Assembly (NCBI GenBank): GCA_031264205.1
Contig: JAISEH010000142.1
Span: 1 to 15,569 of the forward strand
Source: Candidatus Margulisiibacteriota bacterium
GTDB lineage: Bacteria; Margulisbacteria; Termititenacia; Termititenacales; Termititenacaceae
Direction of reading: 5' to 3'
DNA length: 15,569 bases
The position numbers and the translations under genes were made by a program. Position 1 is the stretch's first letter, and each line of letters opens with the position of its first letter. Positions 5,614 to 13,649 of this stretch are shown here, one piece after another. The notes under the pieces are model-generated. The model saw only the letters and a list, made by a program, of their open reading frames with translations. It searched no databases and was not told the DNA's origin.

Positions 5614-7634
5614 AAAAATTGTTTCTTACATTGTCGTGCCTGCTGGCTGTGGCTTGCGCTCTGGAGCTGGACGCCGCGCCGCGTTTTTCCGCGCCGGTGA
5701 CGCCTGCTATACGCGAGCTGACGCTGACCCCCGCCGAAAACGAGGACGCCGCGGATTATTCTTTTAATCTGGACAGCATGTATGCGCCCGGGCAAACTGT
5801 GACTTTCAATGTGCAAAAAAACCGGCCGGATTTGCACATCTCCACGATTGCCGTAGAGCTGCTCGGACAGCGCGGCGAACTGCGCGAGTATGAAAAAAAC
5901 AGCTGGACCGGTTATTTTGTTTTGCCGCAGGCGCTCGACGAAGGCGCGTTGCCAGTGACGATTTCTCTGCTCGGCCTCGATTATGCGGCTGACGAGTCAG
6001 CCGAGATAAATATTGTTTATCCGATCAGCGAGATTGTTTTAAAAAGCCAGACCGCCGCGTCTCTGCCGCTGACTTTGAATACTGTGGTCCGGGAGACGAT
6101 TTTGTTGCAAACCGGCGATTTTTATTCGGCCATGCGCGCGGAAGTCAACCGCCAGCGGATTTTTGATCTGGGCTTTTTTGAAAAAGTGGAAGTTGAGCGG
6201 ACGGTGCGGGATCACCAAAGTCAGGTGATTTTTTCGCTCTGGGAAAATCCGCTGCTGAAAAATATCCGTGTGACCGGCAACCGCGCGCTTTCCGTAGCGG
6301 AAATTTTGGCCGTCATGGAATTAAAGCCCGGCGAAATACTGGCGACGCGTCAGCTGCAAAAAGACATGCTGGCTGTGGAAAAACTCTACAGCGACCAAGA
6401 ATACACTTTTGCGCGCATCGCTTCAATAGAGCGTCCGGCCAAAAATAATGATTTCACGCTGACGTTGCGGATTTCAGAGGGCGAGATCGGCAATATCCGT
6501 GTGCTCGGCAATGATGTGACCCAGACTAAAGTCATCACACGCGAGACGGAGCTGAAATCCGGCGATATTTTCAACGCCGCTTTGTTGCGCGACGATTTTC
6601 GCAGTATTTACAATCTCAATTATTTTTCTATGTTAATGCCCGATGTGCGCGTCAACGAGGAAACCGGCAAGATCGATCTGGATTGGAAAGTTGAGGAAAA
6701 GAAAACCAGCTCGATCAATTTCGGCGGCGGCTACGGGCAGGTGCAGGGCTGGTTTGGTTTTGCCGATTTGTTGCTGGACAATATTATGGGTTCCGGACAG
6801 TCTTTGCTTTTGAAAGCGTCCTTTGGCGAGAAACTGACTTCGTATCAAGTCCGTTATCACAATCCCTGGATGTGGGACAACAAAACTTCTTTCACCGGCA
6901 GATTGTGGTCGACTTACGGCTACAATTATCTTTCCGCCCAGCGCGAATTGCGCAACGGCTGGTCGACCGCAGTCGGTTTCCGCAAGACGAAATACATTAG
7001 CGAGACGTACAGTTTTCGTTACGAAGATGTTTTCAATATCGACGACCGCACGCAGGATTATCAGGATCGCGCGGTGGGCTACAGCATTGCCTATGACTCG
7101 CGTGACCAGTGGATGAATCCGACCACCGGCCAGCACGCGGTTTTTTCTATGGATCATTCCGCGAAATTGCTGGGCGGCAGCATCAACGCCTCGCGTTACT
7201 CCGCGCAGTACAATCATTTTCATCCGCTGGCCGAGAAGCAGGTGCTGGCTTTCCGCACGATGTATGATTATCAACTGGGCGATATTTTTCCGGCCGAGCA
7301 ATACTATGTGGGCAGCGACAGCACTGTGCGCGGCTATCAGTCGATTTTCGCCAAAGGCAACGAACGCATTATTTTTAATCTGGAGTACCGCTATATTTTT
7401 TCGGAAATGTTTGTCGGCGCGTTGTTTTACGATATCGGGCAGGCGCTGCAGCCGGTGTATGATCCGCTGGACACCGAGCGTGATTTCACCAACCGCGCAG
7501 GCTGGGGTTCGGCGCAGGGTTTTGGCGTGCGCATCATCACACCGATGGGGCCGATCCGCCTCGACTACGGCTGGCCAGACCACAAAGAATTTGCCGACGG
7601 TTTCTTGAGTTTCAATATGGGCAATACGTTCTAA
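5610..7634 (+). CDS. bamA: BamA, outer-membrane protein assembly factor
   Basis: This is the central barrel-insertion factor of the outer membrane. The GTG at 5610 is chosen because it begins a proper signal peptide (Lys-Lys, then hydrophobic residues to about 18); upstream in-frame codons belong to the repeat element. The protein has 674 residues. Residues about 55-136 form a beta-rich stretch that does not look like POTRA and resembles an Ig-like sandwich. Three POTRA domains follow (about 137-213, 214-290, 291-364), then the barrel (about 366-674) with VRGY at V573-Y576, a 'GPIRLDYGW' strand and a terminal Phe. Escherichia coli BamA has five POTRA domains. The order bamA-skp-lpxD downstream is conserved across many diderms and supports this being the true BamA rather than the Omp85 gene at 2369. 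Upstream sequence appears altered by the inserted island. Confidence 0.92.
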   Translation: MKKLFLTLSCLLAVACALELDAAPRFSAPVTPAIRELTLTPAENEDAADYSFNLDSMYAPGQTVTFNVQKNRPDLHISTIAVELLGQRGELREYEKNSWTGYFVLPQALDEGALPVTISLLGLDYAADESAEINIVYPISEIVLKSQTAASLPLTLNTVVRETILLQTGDFYSAMRAEVNRQRIFDLGFFEKVEVERTVRDHQSQVIFSLWENPLLKNIRVTGNRALSVAEILAVMELKPGEILATRQLQKDMLAVEKLYSDQEYTFARIASIERPAKNNDFTLTLRISEGEIGNIRVLGNDVTQTKVITRETELKSGDIFNAALLRDDFRSIYNLNYFSMLMPDVRVNEETGKIDLDWKVEEKKTSSINFGGGYGQVQGWFGFADLLLDNIMGSGQSLLLKASFGEKLTSYQVRYHNPWMWDNKTSFTGRLWSTYGYNYLSAQRELRNGWSTAVGFRKTKYISETYSFRYEDVFNIDDRTQDYQDRAVGYSIAYDSRDQWMNPTTGQHAVFSMDHSAKLLGGSINASRYSAQYNHFHPLAEKQVLAFRTMYDYQLGDIFPAEQYYVGSDSTVRGYQSIFAKGNERIIFNLEYRYIFSEMFVGALFYDIGQALQPVYDPLDTERDFTNRAGWGSAQGFGVRIITPMGPIRLDYGWPDHKEFADGFLSFNMGNTF

Positions 7635-7692
7635 TTTGGCCATTACAAATTTGGCGGTTAAGGTGAGATGCGGAACAAAACGGCCTTTTGGC

Positions 7693-7701
7693 TGGTATAA
7701 T
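7693..7701 (+). promoter_or_regulatory. Extended -10 promoter candidate upstream of skp
   Basis: TGG followed by a perfect TATAAT (7696-7701) forms an extended -10 in the 158-nt gap between bamA and skp; no good -35 is visible at 17 bp. A second extended -10-like site, TGG-TAAAAT (7749-7757), lies closer to skp. Either could give skp-lpxD a promoter independent of bamA. I see no clear terminator or RNA gene in this gap. Confidence 0.45.
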
Positions 7702-7792
7702 ACTTCAGAATTGAGCCGCGATATTTTGCTGGAACGTTTTTAGTTTTATGGTAAAATAACAGACGAATATATTTTTAAAGGGAGCAGAAAAC

Positions 7793-8242
7793 ATGAAACT
7801 GGCAAAAATAATTTTAAGTCTGGCGGTCTTGGCGAGCGTTTCGCTGGCGGCAACGGTCGGGTATATCGACGTAAAGCAGGTTTTTGAGGGCTACAGCAAA
7901 ACAAAATCCGTGCAGGACGATCTCAATAATAAAATGAAAGATTATGAAAAATTGCGCAACAAACACGCGCAAAAATTGACCGAGGCCAAGATCGACGGCA
8001 AGACGGAAAAAGATCTGGAAAAATTGCAGGAAGATATGAAAAAAGAACTCGGTCCCAAAGAAACAGAAATCCAGATGATCAACGACGAGCAAATGGCCAA
8101 AATCCGCAAAGATATTGTTGCCGCGGTGGACGCTGTTTCCAAAGAAGTCGGCATCGACGTGGTGGTGGACAAACAGGTGATCATCACAGGCGGCATGGAT
8201 TTGACCGAGCAGGTCATCACGCGCCTGAATAAGAAAAAATAA
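7793..8242 (+). CDS. skp: Skp/OmpH periplasmic chaperone
   Basis: This 149-residue protein starts with a signal peptide (cleavage likely after the alanines near residue 19-20). It continues with the 'VGYIDVKQVFEGY' strand-helix that opens Skp/OmpH proteins. A highly charged Lys/Glu/Asp helical coiled-coil arm spans about 35-100, and the C-terminal segment returns to the trimer body ('VGIDVVVDKQVIITGG'). Skp binds unfolded barrel proteins in the periplasm and delivers them to BamA. Length and order match the family. Shine-Dalgarno AAGGGAG lies at 7778-7784. The stop is directly followed by the lpxD ATG (TAAATG), so the two are co-translated. Confidence 0.9.
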   Translation: MKLAKIILSLAVLASVSLAATVGYIDVKQVFEGYSKTKSVQDDLNNKMKDYEKLRNKHAQKLTEAKIDGKTEKDLEKLQEDMKKELGPKETEIQMINDEQMAKIRKDIVAAVDAVSKEVGIDVVVDKQVIITGGMDLTEQVITRLNKKK

Positions 8243-9205
8243 ATGCTGACCGCGCGGACGCTCGCTGAAAAAATCGGCGGCCAGTTGAGCGGGCAGGATA
8301 TTCCCTTGCGATTTTTGGTGGAAGCGGCAGACTGCGCCAGAGTGGAGTCGGTTTGTCTGGGTCTGGCGCGCAAAACCCTCGCGGCCTTGAAAGACCAAAA
8401 ACCGAATTGCCTGATCCTCAATCAAGACCTGCCGGAATTTTCCTGCCCCAAAATTATCACGGCCAAAGGCAAAGAAGTTTTGATCGAGCTGCTCAATATT
8501 TTTTATCCCGAATCGGAAAAAACCGGCGTTGCGGAAAAAGCCTTTGTCGATCCGGCGGCGGTTATCGGGCAAAACGTGACTATTTATCCGCAGGCTTTTG
8601 TCGGACGAAATGCGGTCATTGGCGACAACACGATTTTATACGCTGGCGCGGTGGTATACGCGGACTGTGTCATCGGCAAAAACTGCATTATCCACGCCAA
8701 CGCTGTGATCGGCGCTGATGGTTTTGGCTATATACAGGACAAGGATGGCCGGCAGCGCAAAGTGCCGCAAAAGGGCAAGGTTATTATTGAAGACGATGTG
8801 GAAATCGGCGCGAATAGCTGTGTCGACCGCGCGACTATTTCCGCTACTGTCATTGGACAGGGCACCAAAATCGACAACAAAGTGCATATTGGGCATAACG
8901 TAAAGATCGGCCGGAATTGTATTTTGGCCGGTTCCTCAAATGTAGCCGGCAGCGCGACACTCGGCGACAATGTGGTGCTGGCCGGCAATGCCGGCGTGGG
9001 CGACAATATCAGCATCGGCAGCAACACAGTGATTTTCGCCTCGACCTCGGTTTTGACCGACATTCCGCCCAATTCCAAAATTTACGGCACGCCGACCGCG
9101 GATGATTATGGCGTGGCCATGCGCCGCCGCGCGCTGTACAATAAATTGCCGGAAATATACGACAGACTGAAAACTCTCGAAGGTAAACAGCAGGAGTGGG
9201 AATGA
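8243..9205 (+). CDS. lpxD: UDP-3-O-acylglucosamine N-acyltransferase LpxD
   Basis: LpxD transfers a hydroxyacyl chain from ACP to the 2-amine of UDP-3-O-acylglucosamine, the third step of lipid A synthesis, in the cytoplasm. The 320-residue protein begins with the uridine-binding domain (about 1-95). A left-handed beta-helix of hexapeptide repeats follows (about 100-285), then a C-terminal helix. The diagnostic 'GADGFGY' is at 157-163 and the catalytic histidine is probably H218 in 'HIGHNVKIG'. Length is slightly below the roughly 340 residues of the E. coli enzyme. It abuts skp with no spacer, has no strong Shine-Dalgarno, and overlaps the next gene by 4 nt (ATGA), so translational coupling is likely. 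fabZ, lpxA and lpxB, the usual neighbours, are not here. Confidence 0.93.
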   Translation: MLTARTLAEKIGGQLSGQDIPLRFLVEAADCARVESVCLGLARKTLAALKDQKPNCLILNQDLPEFSCPKIITAKGKEVLIELLNIFYPESEKTGVAEKAFVDPAAVIGQNVTIYPQAFVGRNAVIGDNTILYAGAVVYADCVIGKNCIIHANAVIGADGFGYIQDKDGRQRKVPQKGKVIIEDDVEIGANSCVDRATISATVIGQGTKIDNKVHIGHNVKIGRNCILAGSSNVAGSATLGDNVVLAGNAGVGDNISIGSNTVIFASTSVLTDIPPNSKIYGTPTADDYGVAMRRRALYNKLPEIYDRLKTLEGKQQEWE

Positions 9206-10344
9206 AAATTCATCTGTATACAGAATCTTTCAAGCCGTATTTGAGCGGCGTGACAGTTTCGGTGGACACTTACGCCCGCGGTCTGGCCGCGCTCGGCCAT
9301 GAAGTGACTGTGATCGCGCCGTGGTATCCTGATTTTCAGGACGACAGCGTTTATCGCGTGCTGCGTTTCCCGTCGCTGGGCACGCGGCTGTATCCGGGTT
9401 TCCGGCTGGCCTTGCCGGGCAAGCGCGGTTTCGGCAAATGGCTGCGCGAAAATAAACCGGACATTATTCACTCCCATTCGCCGTACCAGCTCGGGTTTTT
9501 GGCGCGACATATCGCCAAGAAAATGAAAATCCCGTTCGTTTACCATTTTCACACGCTGTTCACGGATTATCTGCATTTTGTGCCGCTGCCGCGTTTCATC
9601 AGCCGGCCGATTTTGATCGGCCTGATTAAAAATTTTTGCCGTCGCTGCGATCTCATCATCACGCCGACCGCGATAGTCCAGAATATTTTGCGGCAGGAAT
9701 ACGGTGTCACCCAGCGCATCGAAGCGTTGCCGACCGGCGTGGACGACGCGGCCGTGCAAAAAGCCGATCCGCAGGGTATTCGGGAAAAATACGGCCTGAC
9801 GCCGGACACTTTGCTACTGATGTACTGTGGCCGTTTGTCCAAAGAAAAAAATATCGAATTCCTGCTGAAAATGTTCCAAAAAGTTTCCGCAAATGTTCCG
9901 GCGGCGCGTTTGATGATAGTGGCGTTTGGCCCGCTGGAAGCCGCGCTCAAAAAACTGGCGGCTGATTTGCAAATCGCCGACAAGGTTATCTTTACCGGCC
10001 GCGTGGAGCGCGCGCGGGTCTATGATTATCTCAAAGCCGGAGATCTTTTTGTCTGCGCCAGCAAAACCGAGACGCAGGGACTGGTGATTTCCGAAGCCAA
10101 AGCTTGCGGCAAGCCGGCTGTGGCGATCGACGCGCGCGGCGTGTCCCAGATGATCGAGAACGGCGTGGACGGCTATTTAGTTCCAGACGATTTAACAATT
10201 TTTAGTCAAAAAGTTATCGACCTGCTGAACACTCCGGCGGAGTTGCGGCGTCTGGCGGACGGCGCGGAGCAAAACGCCAAAAAGTCTTTTCTGAATTCGG
10301 CTATTACCAAAAGACTGGAAATATTATATAATAGCTTAAAGTAG
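9202..10344 (+). CDS. GT4-family glycosyltransferase (GT-B fold), probably glycolipid or surface-glycan synthesis
   Basis: This 380-residue retaining glycosyltransferase has a donor-side E-x7-E motif at E290-E298 ('ETQGLVISEA'), a 'GRLSKEKN' phosphate-contacting segment (G210-N217) and an N-terminal 'YLSGV' loop (13-17). 'HSHSP' (90-94) and 'YHFHT' (114-118) resemble diacylglycerol glucosyltransferases and PimB-like enzymes. The likely reaction is sugar transfer from a nucleotide sugar to a lipid acceptor at the inner membrane; donor and acceptor cannot be read from sequence. The ATG at 9202 is preferred over the GTG at 9196 because AGGAG (9192-9196) sits 5 nt before it. It overlaps lpxD by ATGA. 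Its place between lpxD and lpxC suggests a link to the outer leaflet or lipid A, but that is inference. Confidence 0.85.
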   Translation: MKIHLYTESFKPYLSGVTVSVDTYARGLAALGHEVTVIAPWYPDFQDDSVYRVLRFPSLGTRLYPGFRLALPGKRGFGKWLRENKPDIIHSHSPYQLGFLARHIAKKMKIPFVYHFHTLFTDYLHFVPLPRFISRPILIGLIKNFCRRCDLIITPTAIVQNILRQEYGVTQRIEALPTGVDDAAVQKADPQGIREKYGLTPDTLLLMYCGRLSKEKNIEFLLKMFQKVSANVPAARLMIVAFGPLEAALKKLAADLQIADKVIFTGRVERARVYDYLKAGDLFVCASKTETQGLVISEAKACGKPAVAIDARGVSQMIENGVDGYLVPDDLTIFSQKVIDLLNTPAELRRLADGAEQNAKKSFLNSAITKRLEILYNSLK

Positions 10345-10359
10345 ACTTCGGGGGGTTTT

Positions 10360-11091
10360 ATGAAAAAACTTTTGTTTGGCGCTGTGTTTTTCCCTGTCTT
10401 GATTTGGGCTGGCGGACGCACACTGACCGGCTCCAGCGGCTATATTATGGTGCCCGACGCCGAAGCTTTGCGTTATCAGGAATGGAATATGGGGCTTTCC
10501 GCTTTTTCCGCCGGGGCCTCGTCCACTTACACCGATCCGGCGCACTGGCGATACAATATCGGTCTGGGTTGGTCGGAGTGGCTGGAGCTGACTTTCGGCG
10601 GCCGCAGCGAGCGCGAAGGACTTTTTAGCAACGCCAAATGGTACGGCTCGATGCGGGACGAGGACGATCCGATGCTGGTGGCTTTTGGCTGGGAAAATCT
10701 TTCGTCCAAAGGAACTTATGCATTTCGGGAATATCCCAGCGTATTTATGGTGGTGACCAAAAAATTTGTGGGCGGACACTCGTTCAGCATGGGCGCGGCC
10801 GGACGCTACATTGAACCGGAAAAAGAAATGCGGGCTTCGATGCTGGCCGGCGGTGAGTTGTTCACCAGCGAAAAAGTTTCCTGGGTGGCGGACGCGCTGG
10901 CCTATGAAGACAATAAATACAACTTTAATTTTGGCTTGCGCCTTTACACAACTAATAACATGTACTTCAGCCTCATGGCGATCAATCTGGTACGCAATTC
11001 CACTAAAATTGACATAGACAATGACGACGAACTCGACGAAGCGCATCCTTTTTGCGGTGTGCTCTCGATGACGATTAACGGAATTTTATAA
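10360..11091 (+). CDS. Exported, probably outer-membrane beta-barrel protein of unknown function
   Basis: The 243-residue product has a signal peptide (residues 1 to about 18). The mature start 'GSSGYIMVPDAEAL' is similar in style to the 'G.G.i.mP.A' opening of YjbH-like and related outer-membrane proteins. The rest alternates hydrophobic and polar residues in short strands with many Tyr, Trp and Gly, as in a small barrel. There is no terminal Phe, and residues 222-232 form an acidic stretch rich in Asp and Glu. I do not recognise a specific family. A run of six G (10350-10355) 4 nt before the ATG acts as Shine-Dalgarno. It follows the glycosyltransferase by 15 nt and precedes lpxC by 21 nt, so it belongs to the envelope operon. 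Function unknown. Confidence 0.65.
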   Translation: MKKLLFGAVFFPVLIWAGGRTLTGSSGYIMVPDAEALRYQEWNMGLSAFSAGASSTYTDPAHWRYNIGLGWSEWLELTFGGRSEREGLFSNAKWYGSMRDEDDPMLVAFGWENLSSKGTYAFREYPSVFMVVTKKFVGGHSFSMGAAGRYIEPEKEMRASMLAGGELFTSEKVSWVADALAYEDNKYNFNFGLRLYTTNNMYFSLMAINLVRNSTKIDIDNDDELDEAHPFCGVLSMTINGIL

Positions 11092-11105
11092 CAGTGCTGT
11101 TATAA
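11086..11105. promoter_or_regulatory. Perfect 9-bp inverted repeat spanning the barrel-gene stop and the lpxC promoter
   Basis: TTATAACAG (11086-11094) and CTGTTATAA (11097-11105) are perfectly complementary around a 2-nt centre. The dyad covers the stop codon of the preceding gene and almost all of an extended -10 for lpxC (TGT-TATAAT, 11098-11106). A 20-bp dyad over a -10 has the geometry of an operator. The RNA hairpin would have too small a loop unless the closing pair opens. No T-run follows. Confidence 0.5.
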
Positions 11106-11106
11106 T
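11098..11106 (+). promoter_or_regulatory. Extended -10 of a candidate leaderless lpxC promoter
   Basis: TGT-TATAAT is a perfect extended -10. Its end is 6 nt before the lpxC ATG, so the transcript would start at or within a base or two of the A of the ATG. No good -35 exists at 17 bp (weak TTAACG at 11075-11080, 20 bp away), and lpxC lacks a Shine-Dalgarno. Confidence 0.45.
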
Positions 11107-11112
11107 TGCGCT

Positions 11113-11922
11113 ATGAAACAAAAAACACTGGCGCGGCAAATCGTCTTCAACGGCTACGGCATTCACACGGCGAAATTTGCGGAAGTTATTATTTCACCGC
11201 TGCCCGCGGACAGCGGCTTGGTTTTTCGCAGTTCGACACTGACCAGCAAATATATTTATACCAATGTGCGCGGCGAGGAGCGCGGCACCGCGGTGCTTTT
11301 CCCCGACGGCAGCTCGGTGCAGACTGTGGAGCATTTGGTTTCCGCTCTGGTGGGCCTGGGCGTGGACAATGCGCTGATCGAGATCGACGGCGACGAAGCG
11401 CCGATCAAAGACGGCTCGGCTAGATTTATAGTTGAGCAAATTTTGGCCGCCGGTTTTCAGGAACAGGATAAACCGCAGCGGCTTTTAAAAATTGCCGCGC
11501 CGCAAAAATTAGTCGCTGACGGAAAATTTATCTTGGCGCTGCCGGCTGAAAATTTCAAAGTAAATTTTTTGCTGGATTACAACAATCCGCAAGCGCAGAC
11601 AGACCTGGGCAGTTTTGACGCGGCGCGGGATGATTACGCGCAATACATCGCGCCGGCGCGGACTTACGGCTTTCAGGAAGAGATCGAGTGGCTGCTGGCG
11701 CAGAACAGGGCGCAGGGCGCGTCGCTCAAAAACGCCGTGGTGATTTCCACCAAAGGATTTTCCACGGCTTTGCGTTTCCCTGACGAGCTGGCGCGGCATA
11801 AAATTTTGGATTTCATCGGCGATATCGCGGCGGCCGGCGCGCTGCCGCAAGCGGAGTTTTTTGTTTACAAATCCGGACATGTTTTCAATCACCGCTTTGT
11901 CCGCGAAGTTTTGGCGGCCTGA
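11113..11922 (+). CDS. lpxC: UDP-3-O-acyl-N-acetylglucosamine deacetylase LpxC
   Basis: LpxC is the zinc enzyme that catalyses the committed step of lipid A synthesis, removing the N-acetyl group from UDP-3-O-acyl-GlcNAc. The 269-residue protein keeps all active-site residues. 'VEH' gives E73-H74, 'RHKILDFIGD' gives H229 and D233 (zinc ligands with H74), and 'GHVFNHRF' gives catalytic H256. These line up with E. coli H79, H238, D242 and H265 at constant or near-constant offset. The protein ends about where LpxC ends, so it is not the LpxC-FabZ fusion seen in some phyla. The ATG at 11113 has no Shine-Dalgarno; a palindromic extended -10 lies just upstream. The next gene begins 2 nt after its stop. 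Confidence 0.95.
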   Translation: MKQKTLARQIVFNGYGIHTAKFAEVIISPLPADSGLVFRSSTLTSKYIYTNVRGEERGTAVLFPDGSSVQTVEHLVSALVGLGVDNALIEIDGDEAPIKDGSARFIVEQILAAGFQEQDKPQRLLKIAAPQKLVADGKFILALPAENFKVNFLLDYNNPQAQTDLGSFDAARDDYAQYIAPARTYGFQEEIEWLLAQNRAQGASLKNAVVISTKGFSTALRFPDELARHKILDFIGDIAAAGALPQAEFFVYKSGHVFNHRFVREVLAA

Positions 11923-11924
11923 CA

Positions 11925-13649
11925 GTGCCGGACACGCAAGAATTAAAGAAAGTATTACGCGCGGTGCGCAATCCGGCGCAATATATCGGTCAGGAAGAAA
12001 ATTCTATTTATAAAGCAGATGTCTGGCTTGATGAGCCGGGCCGAAATGTCCGGGTTTGCCTTTGCTATCCCGACAAATACGAAGTCGGCATGTCCAATCT
12101 TGGTTTGAATATTCTGTATTTTCGCGGCAATGCTTTGCCGGAGGCCGCGGTGGAGCGCGCTTTTTTGCCGGAAGATGATATGCTGGCGGCTTTGCAAAAA
12201 AAAAGCTGGCCGTTATTTGCGCTGGAGTCGCGGCGGCCGGTCAAAGATTTTGACGCGGTGGGTTTTACGCTGCAGCACGAATTGACTTATACCAATGTGC
12301 TTTTGTTTTTAGACCGCGCGCAAATTCCTTTGCTGGCCAAAGAGCGCGGCGAAAATGATCCGCTGATTTTTGCCGGCGGTCCCTGCGCTTTCAATCCCGA
12401 GCCGCTGGCGGATTTTCTGGATGTTGTGCTGGTCGGCGAAGGCGAGGAATTGTTCGAGGATTTTTTGCGCGTGCTGGCCGAGCCGGATTTTAAGAAACTG
12501 CCGCGATCGGCCAAGCTGGAGTATCTGGCCGCTTTGTCGCGCGACGGCATTTATATTCCGGCGTTGCGGAATAAGACGGCGAAAAATTATATTAAAGATT
12601 TGCGCCGGTTGAATAATCCGGTCAAGACTATAATCCCCTATATAGACACAGTGCACAATCGTCTGGTTTTGGAGATCATGCGCGGCTGTCTGCACGGCTG
12701 TCGTTTTTGTCAGGCGGGTTTTACCTGGCGGCCTTTGCGTCCACGCCCGCTGGAGGATATTTTGCGCGACGCGGAGAACGGTCTGCTGGAGAGCGGCTAT
12801 GCGGAAATTTCTTTGCTGTCCCTGACCGCGACGGATTATCCGCAGATCGAGGAGCTGGTCTGCGCGCTCAATCAGAAATACGTCGAGAGAAAAATAAATG
12901 TTTCTCTGCCGTCTTTGCGCACCGAGAGCATTTCCGCGAAATTGCTGGCCGAGACGCAAAAAGTTCGCCGCAGTACTGTGACTATCGCGCCGGAGGCCGG
13001 CACACAGCGTTTGCGCGATATTATTCACAAAGAAATGACCGAGGAAAATATTTTGCAGGCCGCGCGTATCGCCATCGACAGCGGCATTCGTTCGCTGAAA
13101 TTGTATTTTATTCTCGGCCTGCCCGGTGAGACCGACGCCGATGTGCTGGCTATACCGGCGCTGGCGGAAAAAATTCTGGACGCCAACCGGCAGACTAGAA
13201 ATTTCACCCTGACGATCAGCGCGTCCAATTTTGTGCCCAAAGCGCACACGCCTTTTCAATGGGCGGCGGTAAATCCGCCGGAGGAGATCAAGCGCAAGCA
13301 GAGTTTGATCAAACAAAATCTCCATTCGCGCCGCGTGCAATTCCGTTATCATCAGGCGGAATCCTCGGCGATAGAGGCGGTTTTGAGCCGCTCGGGACGC
13401 GAGATCGGCGCGGTTATTTTAGCGGCGTACCGTCTGGGCTGCCGTTACGACGCCTGGCAGGAGCATTTTAAATACAGCCTCTGGCTGCAGGCTCTGGCGC
13501 AATGCGCTTACAAACTGGAGGATTTTTTGCAGGCTATGGATGTCGATAAGGAATTGCCGTGGGACAATATCCATACACTCGTGCCGAAAAGTTATTTGCG
13601 GAAAGAATACGAGCGAGCGGTGATTGGGGAAAATCGTCTAGCAGAGTAG
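11925..13649 (+). CDS. B12-binding-domain radical SAM protein (TIGR03960-like)
   Basis: This 574-residue radical SAM protein has a Cys motif at C255-x3-C259-x2-C262 ('MRGCLHGCRFCQAGF') that binds the 4Fe-4S cluster and SAM. The N-terminal region (about 45-200, 'VCLCYPDKYEVGMSNLG', 'FTLQHELTYTNVL') is the cobalamin-binding-like domain typical of the TIGR03960 'rSAM_fuse_unch' family. The C-terminal part ('RRVQFRYHQAESSAIEAVLS') also fits. The reaction and substrate are not known to me. In many genomes this protein is fused or adjacent to a DUF2344 protein; no such gene lies downstream here. The GTG at 11925 lies 2 nt after lpxC, without clear Shine-Dalgarno, suggesting coupled translation. The final codons lie inside an 11-bp hairpin. 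Confidence 0.88.
   Translation: MPDTQELKKVLRAVRNPAQYIGQEENSIYKADVWLDEPGRNVRVCLCYPDKYEVGMSNLGLNILYFRGNALPEAAVERAFLPEDDMLAALQKKSWPLFALESRRPVKDFDAVGFTLQHELTYTNVLLFLDRAQIPLLAKERGENDPLIFAGGPCAFNPEPLADFLDVVLVGEGEELFEDFLRVLAEPDFKKLPRSAKLEYLAALSRDGIYIPALRNKTAKNYIKDLRRLNNPVKTIIPYIDTVHNRLVLEIMRGCLHGCRFCQAGFTWRPLRPRPLEDILRDAENGLLESGYAEISLLSLTATDYPQIEELVCALNQKYVERKINVSLPSLRTESISAKLLAETQKVRRSTVTIAPEAGTQRLRDIIHKEMTEENILQAARIAIDSGIRSLKLYFILGLPGETDADVLAIPALAEKILDANRQTRNFTLTISASNFVPKAHTPFQWAAVNPPEEIKRKQSLIKQNLHSRRVQFRYHQAESSAIEAVLSRSGREIGAVILAAYRLGCRYDAWQEHFKYSLWLQALAQCAYKLEDFLQAMDVDKELPWDNIHTLVPKSYLRKEYERAVIGENRLAE

Noticed and set aside
6633..7643. Long minus-strand open frame opposite bamA (336 codons)
   Set aside because: It lies wholly opposite a convincing bamA, has biased shadow composition (His, Arg, Gln rich) and matches no family.
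7671..7760. ECF/sigma-E-type promoter for skp (GGAAC motifs)
   Set aside because: GGAAC occurs twice but no matching -10 lies at the expected 15-17 bp spacing.
12309..13352. Minus-strand open frame of 347 codons opposite the radical SAM gene
   Set aside because: Antisense shadow with low-information composition; the plus-strand product carries the radical SAM Cys motif.
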